Position numbers and translations under genes: made by a program | Source: Pseudodesulfovibrio sp. S3 | Lineage (GTDB): Bacteria > Desulfobacterota > Desulfovibrionia > Desulfovibrionales > Desulfovibrionaceae | DNA length: 64,000 nucleotides | Assembly: GCF_004025585.1 (NCBI RefSeq) | Contig: NZ_QTZO01000012.1 | Span: 1 to 64,000 of the forward strand | Direction: 5' to 3' | Notes under the pieces: model-generated | Told to the model about the DNA's origin: nothing | Seen by the model: only the letters and a program-made list of their open reading frames with translations | The model's database searches: none | Part shown: positions 63,939-64,000 of the stretch, one piece after another | Numbering within the stretch: the first letter of the stretch is position 1 | Layout: the number at the start of each line of letters is the position of its first letter

Positions 63939-64000
63939 TCAGTCCTTCTTGTCCGTGGTTGTTGCGCGGTGGAGGGCGTACCCTGTGACCATGAGCAGAG
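63939..64000 (-). CDS. 3' end of an upstream protein (partial)
   Basis: The minus-strand frame ends LLMVTGYALHRATTTDKKD with stop at 63939-63941. The hydrophobic run followed by a charged tail resembles the C-terminus of a small membrane protein. The start is outside the window. The stop is two bases before the symporter-kinase start, so the two are likely co-transcribed. Confidence 0.4.
   Translation of the reverse strand, partial: LLMVTGYALHRATTTDKKD

Overview
This 64 kb window is GC-rich bacterial chromosome. Gene content points to a sulfate-reducing deltaproteobacterium of the Desulfovibrionaceae (Desulfovibrio/Pseudodesulfovibrio type): a DUF116 protein coupled to def-fmt, a selenocysteine-containing DsbA/FrnE-like oxidoreductase read through an in-frame TGA, a solute-symporter/histidine-kinase fusion, DctP/DctQM TRAP transport and an amtB-glnK-glnD nitrogen cluster. 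The taxonomic assignment is inferred from families seen in the sequence, not from a database search.

Layout. 1-853 is non-coding: two tandem ~360-bp units that fold into the same series of hairpins, plus a 38-bp REP-like hairpin. 854-6606 (minus) carries translation genes: def-fmt-DUF116 and hisS-aspS. 6792-10929 holds a TetR regulator and acyltransferase divergent from a molybdopterin oxidoreductase, with a palindromic operator between them, and a small lipoprotein. 11017-16202 has rsmB, an orphan phage tail-tube-A-like gene, a double HD/HD-GYP protein, an asparaginase and the selenoprotein. 16293-20661 (minus) is amtB-glnK-glnD with a candidate sigma-54 promoter. 20962-24566 carries a secreted protein, a sirtuin, an AEC transporter and galE. 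24789-29848 (minus) carries a chemotaxis receptor, chrA, a HemW-like radical SAM protein, a small membrane protein and queH. 30094-30546 is a frameshifted RHS remnant. 30605-36610 holds a VOC protein, sfsA, a DMT transporter, a thioesterase, small proteins, a Xaa-Pro peptidase and a flavin oxidase.

36688-45656 is the accessory island. It has a 5'-truncated phage polyvalent protein on the minus strand, then an uninterrupted plus-strand set of podovirus-like virion genes: nozzle, small virion protein, T7-type fibre N-terminus, SPRY fibre and fibre-assembly protein. No terminase, portal, capsid, integrase or lysis gene is visible. The tail-tube-A homologue that normally sits beside the nozzle gene is 26 kb away at 12.4-12.9 kb.

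45746-50001 (minus) is housekeeping (cupin, slyX, DMT transporter, RlmL-like methyltransferase, membrane protein). 50300-52644 (plus) has a lipoprotein and an AraC regulator-LysE exporter pair. 52696-54566 is umuDC, split by a dispersed repeat. 54811-58155 is a TRAP transporter whose receptor is convergent with its permease. 58345-63936 is a compact four-gene signalling operon of three histidine kinases and one response regulator, the largest kinase being fused to a 12-13 TM symporter domain.

No rRNA, tRNA, CRISPR array or intact insertion sequence was seen. The most unusual items are the selenoprotein, the structured non-coding tandem units with compensatory changes, and the split, apparently intact phage tail cassette.
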